The notes: generated from the letters alone by a model not told the origin. Shown: positions 34,649-43,753, counted from the first letter of the stretch. The stretch is 64,000 nt of DNA from QHCE01 sp038260095 (GCA_038260095.1 JBBSOC010000004.1:4465-68464), one strand, 5' to 3'. Made by a program: numbers and translations.

Positions 34649-35082
34649 TCCTCGCTCCTGCATGCTTTCCCCTGACCTCCAGCGCTGGCCAGTAGCCGAG
34701 CTCAGCTTAGGTCCAAGCGCATTGTCGGATAGAACACGGGTAGCCGGAGAAGATGCTTACCACGTGTACACAGATTCCCTGAGGTGAAAACTATGGGTTA
34801 AGCCGTGGAATAGAAATATATGTAGTAGTAGTCATAGCTGTTGTGCACTCTGTGGAGAGAAGGCATCTGTCGCGCTCACGCCGGTGTGCCGCTTGTGCAC
34901 TCACCGTGGATCGGCTGATGGCAACCTAGGCGTGCATGTGGACAACTCCATCGCTCGGTCATGGACCCTACGATTATCCACATGCACGCTTGGCAGTATC
35001 CCAAGTCTTGTTCACAGCAGCCATTCCCTGTCGCGTAGGTGATTAGTGCCGATTTAGCTGTCTGGCAGGGAGCTCCCGTTGA
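34649..35082. other. Chromosomal replication origin (oriC) between dnaA and dnaN
   Basis: 434-bp gene-free region. Exact DnaA boxes: TTGTCCACA on the minus strand at 34937-34945 and TTATCCACA at 34974-34982. A weaker site TTGTTCACA lies at 35008-35016, with further half-matches (TTGTGCACT at 34841-34849). The two exact boxes are arms of a perfect 12-bp inverted repeat (34931-34942 and 34977-34988, CGTGCATGTGGA). An A/T-rich run (34807-34838, with AATATATGTAG) is a candidate unwinding element. Location, box content and the strand switch of flanking genes support the call. Confidence 0.85.
34931..34988. repeat. Inverted repeat containing two DnaA boxes
   Basis: CGTGCATGTGGA at 34931-34942 is the exact reverse complement of TCCACATGCACG at 34977-34988. 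Each arm holds most of a DnaA box, so two DnaA molecules would bind in opposite orientation about 37 bp apart. Extending outward the match stops. Confidence 0.85.
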
Positions 35083-36555
35083 TCACCGGGAGGAACTTTG
35101 CTTGATCTGATTCGTGAGTTCGGCAATCTGGTTATACAGTGAGCGGCTCTCGGCCATATGCGAACGAATTTTTCGGTCCGCATGCATCACTGTGGTGTGA
35201 TCCCTACCGCCGAAAGCATGGCCAATACGCGGTAACGACAGTTCAGTAAGCTCGCGGCAGAGATACATCGCGATTTGGCGAGCGTTCACCAATACTCTGG
35301 ATCGGGACGAACCGCAGAGCTCATCGATCGTGAGGCCGAAATACGCTGCGGTAGCCGCCATGATCGTTGCGGCAGTGATGTTGGAATCACCGCTAGCCGG
35401 GATGAGGTCTTTGAGTACAACTTCCGCTAGTCCGAGGTCTACAGCTTGACGATTTAAGCTGGCAAACGCAGTCACTCTTATCAGGGCACCTTCGAGCTCT
35501 CGAATGTTGCTGGAGATCTTGCTGGCGATGAATTCCAGCACTTCTGGTGGTGCCGCGAGGCGCTCCTGCGCTGCTTTCTTCCGCAAAATTGCAATGCGGG
35601 TCTCCAGGTCGGGCGGTTGGATGTCTGTAAGGAGACCCCATTCAAAGCGCGTGCGAAGCCGATCCTCAAGCGTGGACAACTGCTTGGGTGAGCGATCGGA
35701 GGAGATGACGATCTGTTTATTCGCGTTGTGCAAGGTGTTGAAGGTGTGAAAGAACTCTTCTTGGGTACGCTCACGGGTTTCTAAAAATTGGATGTCATCA
35801 ACGAGTAAAATATCGACGTCTCGATATCGGCGCTGGAAAGCTTGAGTTTTATCGTCACGCAGCGAGTTGATGAAGTCGTTGGTGAATTCCTCTGTGGAAA
35901 CGTATCGAACGCTACGAGCATGACCCAAGCTATGAGCGTAGTGGCCAATCGCATGGAGTAGGTGAGTTTTACCCAGGCCCGATTCACCGTAAATGAACAG
36001 CGGGTTGTAGGCACGCGCCGGCGCTTCGGCCACAGCTACCGCGGCAGCGTGGGCGAAGCGGTTGGAAGAGCCGATGACGAACGTGTCGAACGTGTACTTG
36101 GGGTTGAGCTGGGTAAAGTCCGTACTAGCCGAGTCAGCTGTGCCCCCACGCCCGGCCGCGATACGCGACTTGGTAGAAGCTTTTCCTGGCTGAGGTGTTA
36201 CACCCTCAATAGATCCGGTCTCTCCGTGAGTGTCGAGAAAACTGGGTGCAGGATCGGCGGAGATCGGAGCTGGATCGCTGCCCGTGGTTTCTTCGGGGCT
36301 ACGTACTGTCACCGCTACCGAGACCTCGCTGCCCAGCTGAGCGGAGATCGCCTCGGTAATTATCGGACGTAGTCTACTCTCGAACGCATCCTTGGCGAAC
36401 TGATTCGGCGCGGCAAGCAGCGCCGTGTTTTCGATCAGTGCCAGTGGTTTGGTGAGCCGTACCCATGCTCGCTGCTGAGGGCTCAACGCGCCGTTGACGA
36501 GCTTATCTGTAACCGCGTTCCACACTGCTTCTAATGCATTGTAATCATCGGCCAT
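35083..36555 (-). CDS. dnaA: Chromosomal replication initiator DnaA
   Basis: AAA+ initiator that binds DnaA boxes and opens oriC. 490 aa from ATG 36555: domain I (1-75), flexible acidic linker (about 85-150), AAA+ with Walker A GESGLGKT (190-197) and Walker B LLVDDIQF (250-257), and domain IV with the binding signature GGRDHTTVMHA (449-459). GGGGA precedes ATG 36555; a GTG four codons earlier is possible. The start side faces rpmH, as in most bacteria. Confidence 0.97.
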   Translation of the reverse strand: MADDYNALEAVWNAVTDKLVNGALSPQQRAWVRLTKPLALIENTALLAAPNQFAKDAFESRLRPIITEAISAQLGSEVSVAVTVRSPEETTGSDPAPISADPAPSFLDTHGETGSIEGVTPQPGKASTKSRIAAGRGGTADSASTDFTQLNPKYTFDTFVIGSSNRFAHAAAVAVAEAPARAYNPLFIYGESGLGKTHLLHAIGHYAHSLGHARSVRYVSTEEFTNDFINSLRDDKTQAFQRRYRDVDILLVDDIQFLETRERTQEEFFHTFNTLHNANKQIVISSDRSPKQLSTLEDRLRTRFEWGLLTDIQPPDLETRIAILRKKAAQERLAAPPEVLEFIASKISSNIRELEGALIRVTAFASLNRQAVDLGLAEVVLKDLIPASGDSNITAATIMAATAAYFGLTIDELCGSSRSRVLVNARQIAMYLCRELTELSLPRIGHAFGGRDHTTVMHADRKIRSHMAESRSLYNQIAELTNQIKQSSSR

Positions 36556-36855
36556 AGTGTTCCCCACTCAATAAAGTCAGCACTCGTAAAAGTCAGCAAC
36601 TGTGCACGGCAGACCAAGCGCGGAGCTGCTGTAACGATTATGGTCGGCTTGTGGTCGTTGCACTAGAAATCCACATCATTATCCACAGCTGTGAATGTGG
36701 TCTTGTGGAGCGTGTACGTGTTTGGTTCGGCGCACTTCCTTCACTGGGCTGACGTAGTAGGCCTCAGCTCAGTATGAGACTATGGCTGTTCGCCCTCGGT
36801 GCCTCAATGATTCTGGCGAGAGGTAGTTGGCTCAAGAAGTTCATCGGAGACTGTG
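36556..36855. promoter_or_regulatory. dnaA-rpmH divergent promoter region with a DnaA box
   Basis: 300 bp with no gene. It must carry the promoters of dnaA (minus) and rpmH (plus). An exact DnaA box TTATCCACA lies at 36679-36687, followed 2 bp later by TGTGAATGTGG, about 125 bp upstream of dnaA. This fits autoregulation of dnaA, an inference from position. No other structured element seen. Confidence 0.65.
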
Positions 36856-36999
36856 GTGAGTAAGGGTAAACGGACGTTTCAACCCAACAATCGGCGTCGG
36901 GCTCGCAAGCACGGCTGGCGATTGCGGATGCGTACTCGCGCGGGGCGCGCCATCATTGCGCTCCGCCGGCGACAGGGCCGCAAACGGCTTTCTGCTTAG
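36856..36999 (+). CDS. rpmH: 50S ribosomal protein L34
   Basis: 47-aa, very basic ribosomal protein. Reading from GTG 36856 gives MSKGKRTFQPNNRRRARKHG, then WRLRMRTRAGRAIIALRRRQ and GRKRLSA with TAG at 36997-36999. This is the full L34 with the family motif FQPNNRRRAR. GGAGA lies upstream. It heads the rpmH-rnpA-yidD-yidC-khpB-rsmG unit transcribed away from dnaA. Confidence 0.97.
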   Translation: MSKGKRTFQPNNRRRARKHGWRLRMRTRAGRAIIALRRRQGRKRLSA

Positions 37000-37017
37000 T
37001 GGTCGGCGTGCAGCGCC

Positions 37018-37437
37018 TTGTTGCCAGCCACCTCTCGATTGCGCTGCCGCACCGATTTTAGTCGGGTAGCGCGACGCGGTTATCGTCGAGTCGTTCACAA
37101 AGTAGAAAAGCCCCATGAGCCTCTTCTGGTCCTACACTGGCAGCGAGATGTTCCTAACTCACCGGCAGCGCGGCTGGGTCTTATCATTGGTCGTACCGTA
37201 GGCAATGCAGTTATTCGCCATCGTTTAGCCCGGCGACTTCGGCATCTTATGCGGCCTGAGCTAGCGGCTTTGCCCCACGGTACAGATATAGTGTTGCGTG
37301 CACTGCCCGCATCTGCGTGCGCCAATAGCGCCGAATTAGCCACCGCGCTAAACACAGCGCTGACGCGTATTCGGCAGGTTGTAGCACAGCAGGAACCTGG
37401 TAGAACTACCAGTAAGGCTGCCAAGGTATCGTCGTGA
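37018..37437 (+). CDS. rnpA: Ribonuclease P protein component
   Basis: Protein subunit that helps the RNase P RNA remove 5' leaders of tRNA precursors. 139 aa: LPATSRLRCRTDFSRVARRGYR at the start, the RNP motif GRTVGNAVIRHRLARRLRHLMR, and a basic C-terminus. Start is TTG 37018 (or the next codon, TTG 37021); both are uncommon initiators, and no ATG or GTG is in frame upstream. The stop overlaps yidD by 4 bp. Confidence 0.92.
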   Translation: MLPATSRLRCRTDFSRVARRGYRRVVHKVEKPHEPLLVLHWQRDVPNSPAARLGLIIGRTVGNAVIRHRLARRLRHLMRPELAALPHGTDIVLRALPASACANSAELATALNTALTRIRQVVAQQEPGRTTSKAAKVSS

Positions 37438-37682
37438 TTGGGAAGCTGCGGATGTCCGGCATACTGGTGGCGTTACTGCGTGGTTATCAACGTTTCCTAT
37501 CGCCGCTATTGCCACCTCGATGTCGATTTTATCCAACGTGCAGCGAATATGCCGTGCAAGCGGTGACGCGGCACGGTGTGATCCGCGGCGGAGCGTTCGC
37601 AGTGTGTCGAATAGGACGTTGCCATCCATTCCACTCCGGTGGATATGACCCGGTACCGCCAGTAAAACAGCGTAGCCAGTGA
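37434..37682 (+). CDS. yidD: Membrane protein insertion efficiency factor YidD
   Basis: Small peripheral membrane protein that assists YidC and SecYEG. 82 aa with the family core GYQRFLSPLLPPRCRFYPTCSEY and GRCHPFHSGGYDPVP. Both cysteines of the RCRFYPTCSEY motif are present. GTG 37434 overlaps the rnpA stop. Confidence 0.93.
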   Translation: MIGKLRMSGILVALLRGYQRFLSPLLPPRCRFYPTCSEYAVQAVTRHGVIRGGAFAVCRIGRCHPFHSGGYDPVPPVKQRSQ

Positions 37683-37761
37683 GACAGCCCTGCCAATAAG
37701 ACCATGCGGTACAGAACCCCTCTAGCCAGGGCAGCATGACCACGACTGGAGAATCAGCTAA

Positions 37762-38880
37762 GTGGATTTCAACTTGAACTGGATCTATATCGCCATCTCG
37801 TGGATCTTGCTTCGATGGCATGGGTTGTGGGCGGTGGTTTTTGGAGAGCACAGTGACGTAGCGTGGATTTTTTCCATCATCTTCCTTGTCATCACGCTCC
37901 GCGTGCTGCTATTTCCAGCATTCGTCAAACAGATCAAGTCGCAGCGACAGCTACAGGCCATGCAGCCCAAGATGCGCGAAATCAGAGAGAAGCATAAGAA
38001 CGATCGGCAAACTGCCAGCATCGAGCTGCAGAAGTTGATGAAGGAAAGCGGCTCGAATCCGCTGCTGGGCTGTCTTCCTATTTTCTTGCAACTGCCGTTC
38101 TTTTTCGGAATTTTCCACGTATTACGGCATATCAATCCACAGTCACAGACCTCGTTGCATGCCATGACCGAGCAGTACGGCTGGTCGATTGATCAGTTTT
38201 ATGCTGCTTCAGACGCCAAGTTGTTCGGCGCGCCGATCGCAGCCGCCTTCAATTCACCCGAGAAGTTCGTCACCAACTTGGGTGGACAGCGTTCCAGTGT
38301 GCAGATCGTAGCGGGCGTCTTGGTTTTAATCATGGTGGTGAGCCAGTATGTTACGGCTCGCCAGATCATGATTCGCAGCAAAGCTGCCGCGGCAAGTAGC
38401 GATGATTCCACTGCTAACGCTCAGCAGACCATGCAAAAAGTGATGCTGTACGGCTTACCCCTCACGCTGCTGTTCAGTGGGTTTTTCTTTCCCATCGGAG
38501 TGGTCCTGTATCAAGTAGTGAACAATGTGTTCTCTATGGGTCAGCAGTTCTGGGTTATCAAGAAAATGCCCCACCCTGCGGCTGAAAAACCACAAGAAAT
38601 CTCTACAGAGAAGGCAAAAGCACTTGCGCCTAAGCCAGGAGTCAAACCGCAGCGCGATGCGCAAGCAGTAGTAAAAAGCACTGGTTTAGTGAGCTTAGAT
38701 GGTGCCGGAACGCCGAAAAACTCAGGTGGCGGTGTCATTCTGGCAGGTACGGACAGATCAGGAGAGAAGTCAACACCACTCGATGTATCTTCAGGAAAAG
38801 ACAAGGCTGACAGTTCAGGTGGTGGCAGTTCTTCTAAGAGCAAGAAATCCAAAGCGCGGCGCAAAGGCGGCAGAATTTAA
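37762..38880 (+). CDS. yidC: Membrane protein insertase YidC
   Basis: Inserts proteins into the membrane. 372 aa, Gram-positive-type without the long periplasmic domain. N-terminal helix, RVLLFPAFVKQIKSQRQLQAMQPKM, the hydrophilic LQKLMKESGSNPLLGCLPIFLQLPFFFGIF, further helices near 195-215 and 230-260, and a Lys/Ser-rich tail. GTG 37762 is preceded by GGAG. 79 bp separate it from yidD. Confidence 0.95.
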   Translation: MDFNLNWIYIAISWILLRWHGLWAVVFGEHSDVAWIFSIIFLVITLRVLLFPAFVKQIKSQRQLQAMQPKMREIREKHKNDRQTASIELQKLMKESGSNPLLGCLPIFLQLPFFFGIFHVLRHINPQSQTSLHAMTEQYGWSIDQFYAASDAKLFGAPIAAAFNSPEKFVTNLGGQRSSVQIVAGVLVLIMVVSQYVTARQIMIRSKAAAASSDDSTANAQQTMQKVMLYGLPLTLLFSGFFFPIGVVLYQVVNNVFSMGQQFWVIKKMPHPAAEKPQEISTEKAKALAPKPGVKPQRDAQAVVKSTGLVSLDGAGTPKNSGGGVILAGTDRSGEKSTPLDVSSGKDKADSSGGGSSSKSKKSKARRKGGRI

Positions 38881-39509
38881 TGAGTGCGCGGAATTTAATG
38901 GGTGCTGAGTCTAATGGCTCAAGTTACGGGGCCCCGGTGAGTAATATTTCTGGTGATGACAGCGTTGCAACGAAGAGTGATGACCACAATGAGGTGAGTG
39001 GGCAGGGCGTTGCTTCTACTGTGCCCAGCGCGGACACCGCTCTCTTGATTCAAGAAGGCGACATCGCCGCAGATTACATCGAGCGGCTACTCGACATCAT
39101 CGACTCCGACGGCGATATTGATTTAGATGTAGAAGGAGACCGGGCGGCAGTTGCAGTTGTTGGTAATCGACTAAGCAACCTAATAGGGCCTAGAGGCGCT
39201 ACTTTAGACGCCCTGCAGGAACTGACCCGACTCGCAGTGGCCCAACAAACAGGGACGCGTAGCAGGCTCATGCTTGATATTGGCAACTTTCGTGCGGATC
39301 GCCGTGCAGAGCTGACCCGGCTCGCCCGTCGAGTGATCTCCGAAGTCCGGGCTTTAGGAGAGCCAGTCAAGCTTTCCCCAATGAACCCTTTCGAGCGCAA
39401 GATTGTGCACGATGTCGTTTCGGCAGACGGAGAGTTATCCAGCGAGTCTGAGGGTGACGGCTCACAGCGGCGAGTGGTCATCCTTCCAGCTGTACGTGAC
39501 AGTAAGTAG
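38880..39509 (+). CDS. khpB: Jag/KhpB family RNA-binding protein
   Basis: KH and R3H domain protein (EloR/KhpB) that binds RNA and affects cell elongation. 209 aa: acidic Ser/Asp-rich N-terminus (1-55), then ADYIERLLDIIDSDGDIDLDV, KH-type LIGPRGATLDALQELTRLAV, and R3H region ADRRAELTRLARRV...MNPFERKIVHDVV. Its ATG overlaps the yidC stop (TAATG). Gene order yidC-khpB-rsmG is standard. Confidence 0.93.
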   Translation: MSARNLMGAESNGSSYGAPVSNISGDDSVATKSDDHNEVSGQGVASTVPSADTALLIQEGDIAADYIERLLDIIDSDGDIDLDVEGDRAAVAVVGNRLSNLIGPRGATLDALQELTRLAVAQQTGTRSRLMLDIGNFRADRRAELTRLARRVISEVRALGEPVKLSPMNPFERKIVHDVVSADGELSSESEGDGSQRRVVILPAVRDSK

Positions 39510-39522
39510 ACGCGAGGATTTC

Positions 39523-40191
39523 GTGGAGCACTTGGGAACGCGCGACTGTAAGATTCCTCTGGACGTTCCCGAAGCCCTACGCCCGCCTGTAGCGACGCTA
39601 TTCGGAGAATGTTCCGCTACAGCTCAGCGCTACGCTTATTTACTCAGCACTACCGGGGTTCAACGGGGGCTACTAGGCCCTAGTGAAGCACCACGAATAT
39701 GGGAACGCCACATACTCAATTGTGGAGTAATCGCGCCGCATATTTCTACTGCTAAACACCTGGTAGATGTCGGTTCAGGCGCAGGTCTACCCGGAATTGT
39801 ACTGGCTATCGCTCGCCAAGATCTTAGAGTAACCTTGGTCGAATCACAATTACGCAGGGCAAATTTCCTCGCTGAAGTGGTGACTGAACTTGGGTTAAGA
39901 AATGTAGAAATCTGCCGCTCACGCGCCGAGGATTGTGCCAAAAAACTCGCGGGCGATGTCGTTACTGCCCGCGCGGTGGCACCTTTGGGGCGACTTGTTG
40001 ACTGGTGTTTACCGCTAGTATGTAGCGGTGGAAGACTGCTAGCCATTAAGGGTGAATCAGCTCAAATCGAACTCCATGCGGCACGCCAAACCCTGCGCAA
40101 GCACAAGATTAGCCAAGCACGAATACTTCAGTGTGGTGCCGAGTATCTCAACCCGCCGGTGACCGTGATTGAAGTAACCAAGGCTCCATAA
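39523..40191 (+). CDS. rsmG: 16S rRNA (guanine-527-N7)-methyltransferase RsmG
   Basis: Methylates G527 of 16S rRNA with S-adenosylmethionine. About 222 aa from GTG 39523: GPSEAPRIWERHILNC, the SAM motif LVDVGSGAGLPGIVLA, VTLVESQLRRANFLAEV, and VVTARAVAPLGRLVDW. GTG 39523 is chosen for GAGG 7 nt upstream and because it clears the khpB stop; a longer start inside khpB is possible. Confidence 0.94.
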   Translation: MEHLGTRDCKIPLDVPEALRPPVATLFGECSATAQRYAYLLSTTGVQRGLLGPSEAPRIWERHILNCGVIAPHISTAKHLVDVGSGAGLPGIVLAIARQDLRVTLVESQLRRANFLAEVVTELGLRNVEICRSRAEDCAKKLAGDVVTARAVAPLGRLVDWCLPLVCSGGRLLAIKGESAQIELHAARQTLRKHKISQARILQCGAEYLNPPVTVIEVTKAP

Positions 40192-40254
40192 ATTACTACC
40201 GTCCTAACCGTGTGGTAGTGAGCATTAGGTGTAGAGATATTCCGAGGGGTAGTC

Positions 40255-41328
40255 ATGAGTAGTGCATCACTGTCGAGACCTACCGCGAATCCAGGCTCAC
40301 AGGACGAAGCCCAGCGGCGCATTCGGGCCGCTGTTTCACGTGAAACAGCGGATACTCGCGATGTGATTTCGCGCCCTCAAGAAGATCCAACGACACGGGA
40401 TGTGTTAAGCCCCACCGAAGGCAGCTCATCCCATGTTTCACGTGAAACATGGGATGAGCTGCCCATTGCTAGCGAGGCGCGGCGTGCGGTAGATGTGCTC
40501 AATCCGGCGGGGAACACTTTTCCACGCCCATGTAGACCACGTACGATCTGTATCGCCAACCAAAAAGGTGGAGTCGGAAAAACCACGACAGCTGTCAATA
40601 TTGGAGTCGCGCTGGCTTTACATGGCCTCAAAGTGTTGGTAATTGATCTCGATCCCCAAGGGAACGCTTCGACTGGCCTCGATGTTCCACACCATTCCGG
40701 CCTTCCTAGTAGCTATAACGTGCTCGTGGAAGATGCCAAGCTAGAGTCAGTTATGCAACGCGTTACCGGAGTTGACAACCTGTGGTGCGTGCCGGCCACC
40801 ATAGATCTTGCTGGCGCCGAAGTTGAACTAGTTTCTGTAACTGCCCGGGAACGGCGCCTTGAGACCGCACTCGATGAGTGCCCTGAAAGCTTCGACTACA
40901 TTTTGATTGATTGCCCACCCTCACTAGGCCTGCTTACAGTCAATGCGCTAGTTGCGGCCAAGGAAGTGCTTATTCCAATCCAATGCGAGTACTACGCACT
41001 CGAAGGATTAGGGCAATTGCTTCACAATGTGGGCCTGGTAGCTGAAAACCTTAATCCCGTACTGCGGGTTTCCACGATCCTACTTACCATGTATGACGGT
41101 CGCACCAAGCTTGCCGACCAGGTGGCAAATGAAGTGCGAACACATTTCAAAGATGATGTGGTCAACGCGGTAATCCCACGTAGCGTCCGAGTTTCAGAGG
41201 CTCCGGGTTATGGGCAATCGATCATCACCTATGACCCCGGTTCTCGAGGCGCAACAAGCTACGTTGCTGCTGCTAAAGAAATTGCTGAACGTGGTGCCAC
41301 TATGTCAGTTGGGGAAGGTGCGGCATGA
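40255..41328 (+). CDS. parA: Chromosome partitioning ATPase ParA
   Basis: Walker-type ATPase that moves ParB-parS complexes. 357 aa: an N-terminal extension of about 95 residues (1-95, low conservation), then the deviant Walker A KGGVGKTT (104-111), LDPQGNAST, DYILIDCPPSLGLLTVNAL, and EYYALEGLGQLL. Both parS sites of the locus lie in the DNA of the extension, at codons 27-31 and 61-65, both encoding VSRET. The stop overlaps parB by ATGA. Confidence 0.95.
   Translation: MSSASLSRPTANPGSQDEAQRRIRAAVSRETADTRDVISRPQEDPTTRDVLSPTEGSSSHVSRETWDELPIASEARRAVDVLNPAGNTFPRPCRPRTICIANQKGGVGKTTTAVNIGVALALHGLKVLVIDLDPQGNASTGLDVPHHSGLPSSYNVLVEDAKLESVMQRVTGVDNLWCVPATIDLAGAEVELVSVTARERRLETALDECPESFDYILIDCPPSLGLLTVNALVAAKEVLIPIQCEYYALEGLGQLLHNVGLVAENLNPVLRVSTILLTMYDGRTKLADQVANEVRTHFKDDVVNAVIPRSVRVSEAPGYGQSIITYDPGSRGATSYVAAAKEIAERGATMSVGEGAA
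40328..40351. promoter_or_regulatory. parS site 1 inside parA coding sequence
   Basis: TGTTTCACGTGAAACA at 40332-40347 is the exact parS consensus for ParB/Spo0J. The perfect palindrome extends to 24 bp (40328-40351). It lies within codons of the parA N-terminal extension. Confidence 0.95.
40420..40463. promoter_or_regulatory. parS site 2 at the centre of a 44-bp perfect palindrome
   Basis: TGTTTCACGTGAAACA at 40434-40449 is again exact. The palindrome continues perfectly on both sides for a total of 44 bp (40420-40463), so 14 extra base pairs on each side match. The two parS centres are 102 bp apart. Both lie inside parA, where such long symmetry also has to encode protein. Confidence 0.95.
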
Positions 41329-42365
41329 CAGGAAAAAAAGGTGGGCTCGGCAGGGGTTTAGGTGCGCTTATACCGACCCGCAGTGAGTCCTCGACTATTT
41401 CGCTTGCCGCAAACAGCGCCACTATTCGTGCCGCTCCGGCAGCTGCGCCTGGGGCTGACCAGGTTCCAGCGTTAGTGTCTAGCGAACAGCCGAAAATACA
41501 ACTAGCCCCAGTCCCAGGGGTGAGTTTTGGTGAGCTTTTAATCTCAGAAATCTCCCCCAATCCGCAGCAACCTCGCACAGTGTTCGATGAAACTGCGATG
41601 GAGGAGCTAAAAGCCTCTATTCAGGTAGTAGGCGTGCTCCAGCCGATCGTGGTTCGGCAACTCAAACCGCATGCATACGAATTAGTAATGGGTGAGCGAC
41701 GCTTTCGGGCCTGCCAGGCACTAGGACGCGAACGTATCCCCGCCATCGTTAAAGAGACTAGTGACGACGCGCTATTGCGGGATGCTTTACTGGAAAACAT
41801 TCATCGAGCCGATCTCAACCCTTTGGAGGAGGCAGCCGCTTACCAGCAGCTTCTTGCGGAGTTTGGTGTAACTCACGAAGAGCTCGCACAACGCATCGGG
41901 CGCAGCCGCCCGCAAATCAGCAACACGGTGCGCCTACTTAACCTGCCGATAGCCGTACAACGACGAGTAGCGGCCGGGGTTCTATCAGCCGGCCATGCGC
42001 GTGCGTTACTTGGCCTAGAAAGGCCACAAGCACAAGAAGAGCTTGCCCATCGGATAGTAGCCGAGGGTCTATCGGTGCGGGTCACTGAAGAGCTCGTTGC
42101 GTTGCGTCACTCCGAAGGTCACTCGGGGGATCCGGCAGATGTGAAAATTCCACAGCGCCGAAATAAGCTACACGCGCCTGGCCTTGGGTATCTTGCTGAG
42201 CGTTTAGCTGATCACCTTGATACGCGCGTAAAGGTGGATATGGGGCGGCGTAAAGGAAAGATTACTATAGAATTCGCCACTGTAGATGATCTGAATCGTA
42301 TTGTAGGTAGCATTCACCCAGAAGTTAACGATCGGGTCAGTACCACCTCTCGGCCGATGGGGTAG
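41325..42365 (+). CDS. parB: Chromosome partitioning protein ParB
   Basis: CTP-dependent DNA-sliding clamp that binds parS. 346 aa: LGRGLGALIPT at the start, ParB/Srx domain with LISEISPNPQQPRTVFDE and the CTP-binding motif GERRFRACQALGRE, then the helix-turn-helix LAQRIGRSRPQISNTVRLLNLP, and a C-terminal dimerisation part. Overlaps parA by 4 bp. Confidence 0.96.
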   Translation: MTGKKGGLGRGLGALIPTRSESSTISLAANSATIRAAPAAAPGADQVPALVSSEQPKIQLAPVPGVSFGELLISEISPNPQQPRTVFDETAMEELKASIQVVGVLQPIVVRQLKPHAYELVMGERRFRACQALGRERIPAIVKETSDDALLRDALLENIHRADLNPLEEAAAYQQLLAEFGVTHEELAQRIGRSRPQISNTVRLLNLPIAVQRRVAAGVLSAGHARALLGLERPQAQEELAHRIVAEGLSVRVTEELVALRHSEGHSGDPADVKIPQRRNKLHAPGLGYLAERLADHLDTRVKVDMGRRKGKITIEFATVDDLNRIVGSIHPEVNDRVSTTSRPMG

Positions 42366-42412
42366 CCGCCAAAATTACCAGATCTCTAGGGCATCTCAAT
42401 TTCTATGGTATC

Positions 42413-43570
42413 TCAGTGGTGCGCTAGTAGCAGTGAGTGTATCTGTCGCACATCCAATGTTCCGGTATCGCAGTCGCGATCACGGGGTAAGAAAATCCTT
42501 TGCACCGCAGCTAGAATCGCGTCTGCTACCGTGTCGCGGAATTCCGAGTTCGCTATTCGCGCCCGGTCTGCGCGTGAGCTGAGGTAGCCAATCTCCACGC
42601 GCACTGCAGGCATACGGGTCAGCCGGAGGATCTCCCAAGTCTTGGCGTGAATGCGGCAATCCTGTATCCCGGTGCGCGCCACGATTTCTCGTTGCACCAG
42701 GCTGGCTAGCTGCTCCCCCACGGTCGATGTGGTACCTGAACCGGTTCCAAAGTGATAGCAAGCTACTCCATTGGCTGCCGGAGTATCATGCCGATCGGCA
42801 TGCAGACTGATCAGGACGTCTGCGCCGATTTCGTTGGCAAACTGTGCCCGCTCGATCGGGCTGGGATTAGTATCTGGACCACGTGTGAGATGAGCCTGAA
42901 CGCCTACAGCAATAAATCTGCCTTCTAGTCGCAGCGCGAGGTCGTGGCAGAGGAGTGCCTCACTGAAGCGCTGCTCACCGCAAGCGATCTGTATGCCGGG
43001 GTCGTTACCACCATGACCTGGATCGATAACGACACGTTTACCAGGCAATGCCGGGCCGGCGTGATCAAGCTTGGCTGATTCGCGCAGTAATTGCGGCCGG
43101 CCGCCAACGACTTTTCGGCCGATACGGCGGAGGGCGTGCATGCTGCCAGGCCCAAAGACGCCATCCCCGATTAGGCCGCAGTCACGTTGAAACTCTACTA
43201 GCGCTCGTTCGGTGCGTGGGCCGAAAACACCGTCAAGCCGACCCACGTCGTAACCCATCTCCAGTAGTCGGTCTTGAAGCTGGTGTACATCGTCGCCAAG
43301 CATAGGATCGCGCATCGATAGGTTGAGCACCCGATCCCCTAGCCTCCAGCGAGCAGCAACCAGAGACCGCCAGGTTTCGGTGCCGACGATACCATCCACG
43401 GTCAGGCCACGAAGCTGCTGAAACTCGCGCACCGCCAGGTCGCATGCGGCATCAAACATGACTACACCTGCTTGTACCGACTTTGAGACGGACAACAGTC
43501 CCAGGTCGACCAGTACGCTGCGCACCTCTGCACCCGCCGGACTCGTGTCCCCCCGTTTAACTAACTGCAT
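42413..43570 (-). CDS. cwlM: CwlM-like peptidoglycan-binding/amidase-domain protein
   Basis: Mycobacterial CwlM is phosphorylated by PknB and activates MurA. 385 aa with two peptidoglycan-binding_1 repeats (about 1-155) and an Amidase_3 domain (about 178-360). Unlike a lipoprotein, it has no signal peptide, matching cytoplasmic CwlM. The zinc ligands His186, Glu204 and His257 and the catalytic Glu326 are all present, so activity cannot be excluded from sequence. Neighbours trxA, trxB and parB match the Rv3915 location. The call rests on domain order and position. Confidence 0.88.
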   Translation of the reverse strand: MQLVKRGDTSPAGAEVRSVLVDLGLLSVSKSVQAGVVMFDAACDLAVREFQQLRGLTVDGIVGTETWRSLVAARWRLGDRVLNLSMRDPMLGDDVHQLQDRLLEMGYDVGRLDGVFGPRTERALVEFQRDCGLIGDGVFGPGSMHALRRIGRKVVGGRPQLLRESAKLDHAGPALPGKRVVIDPGHGGNDPGIQIACGEQRFSEALLCHDLALRLEGRFIAVGVQAHLTRGPDTNPSPIERAQFANEIGADVLISLHADRHDTPAANGVACYHFGTGSGTTSTVGEQLASLVQREIVARTGIQDCRIHAKTWEILRLTRMPAVRVEIGYLSSRADRARIANSEFRDTVADAILAAVQRIFLPRDRDCDTGTLDVRQIHSLLLAHH

Positions 43571-43753
43571 AGGAGATTAACAACCTTTCACCGACCCTAG
43601 TGCGCGAGAACTGCAAGCATATTCGGCATGGCACCGTTAGATATTCGGTGGCCGATATGTACTTGATCTAGCGCGCTGTAGCGTACCGCTTAACCGGGGC
43701 TGCTAGATACCTGCCCATCGCGCGGAGAATACCAGTAGAAAATCCTGGATCTA

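Noticed and set aside
42480..42761. Alternative frames inside the CwlM-like gene
   Set aside because: Shadow of the amidase domain; motifs are on the chosen frame.
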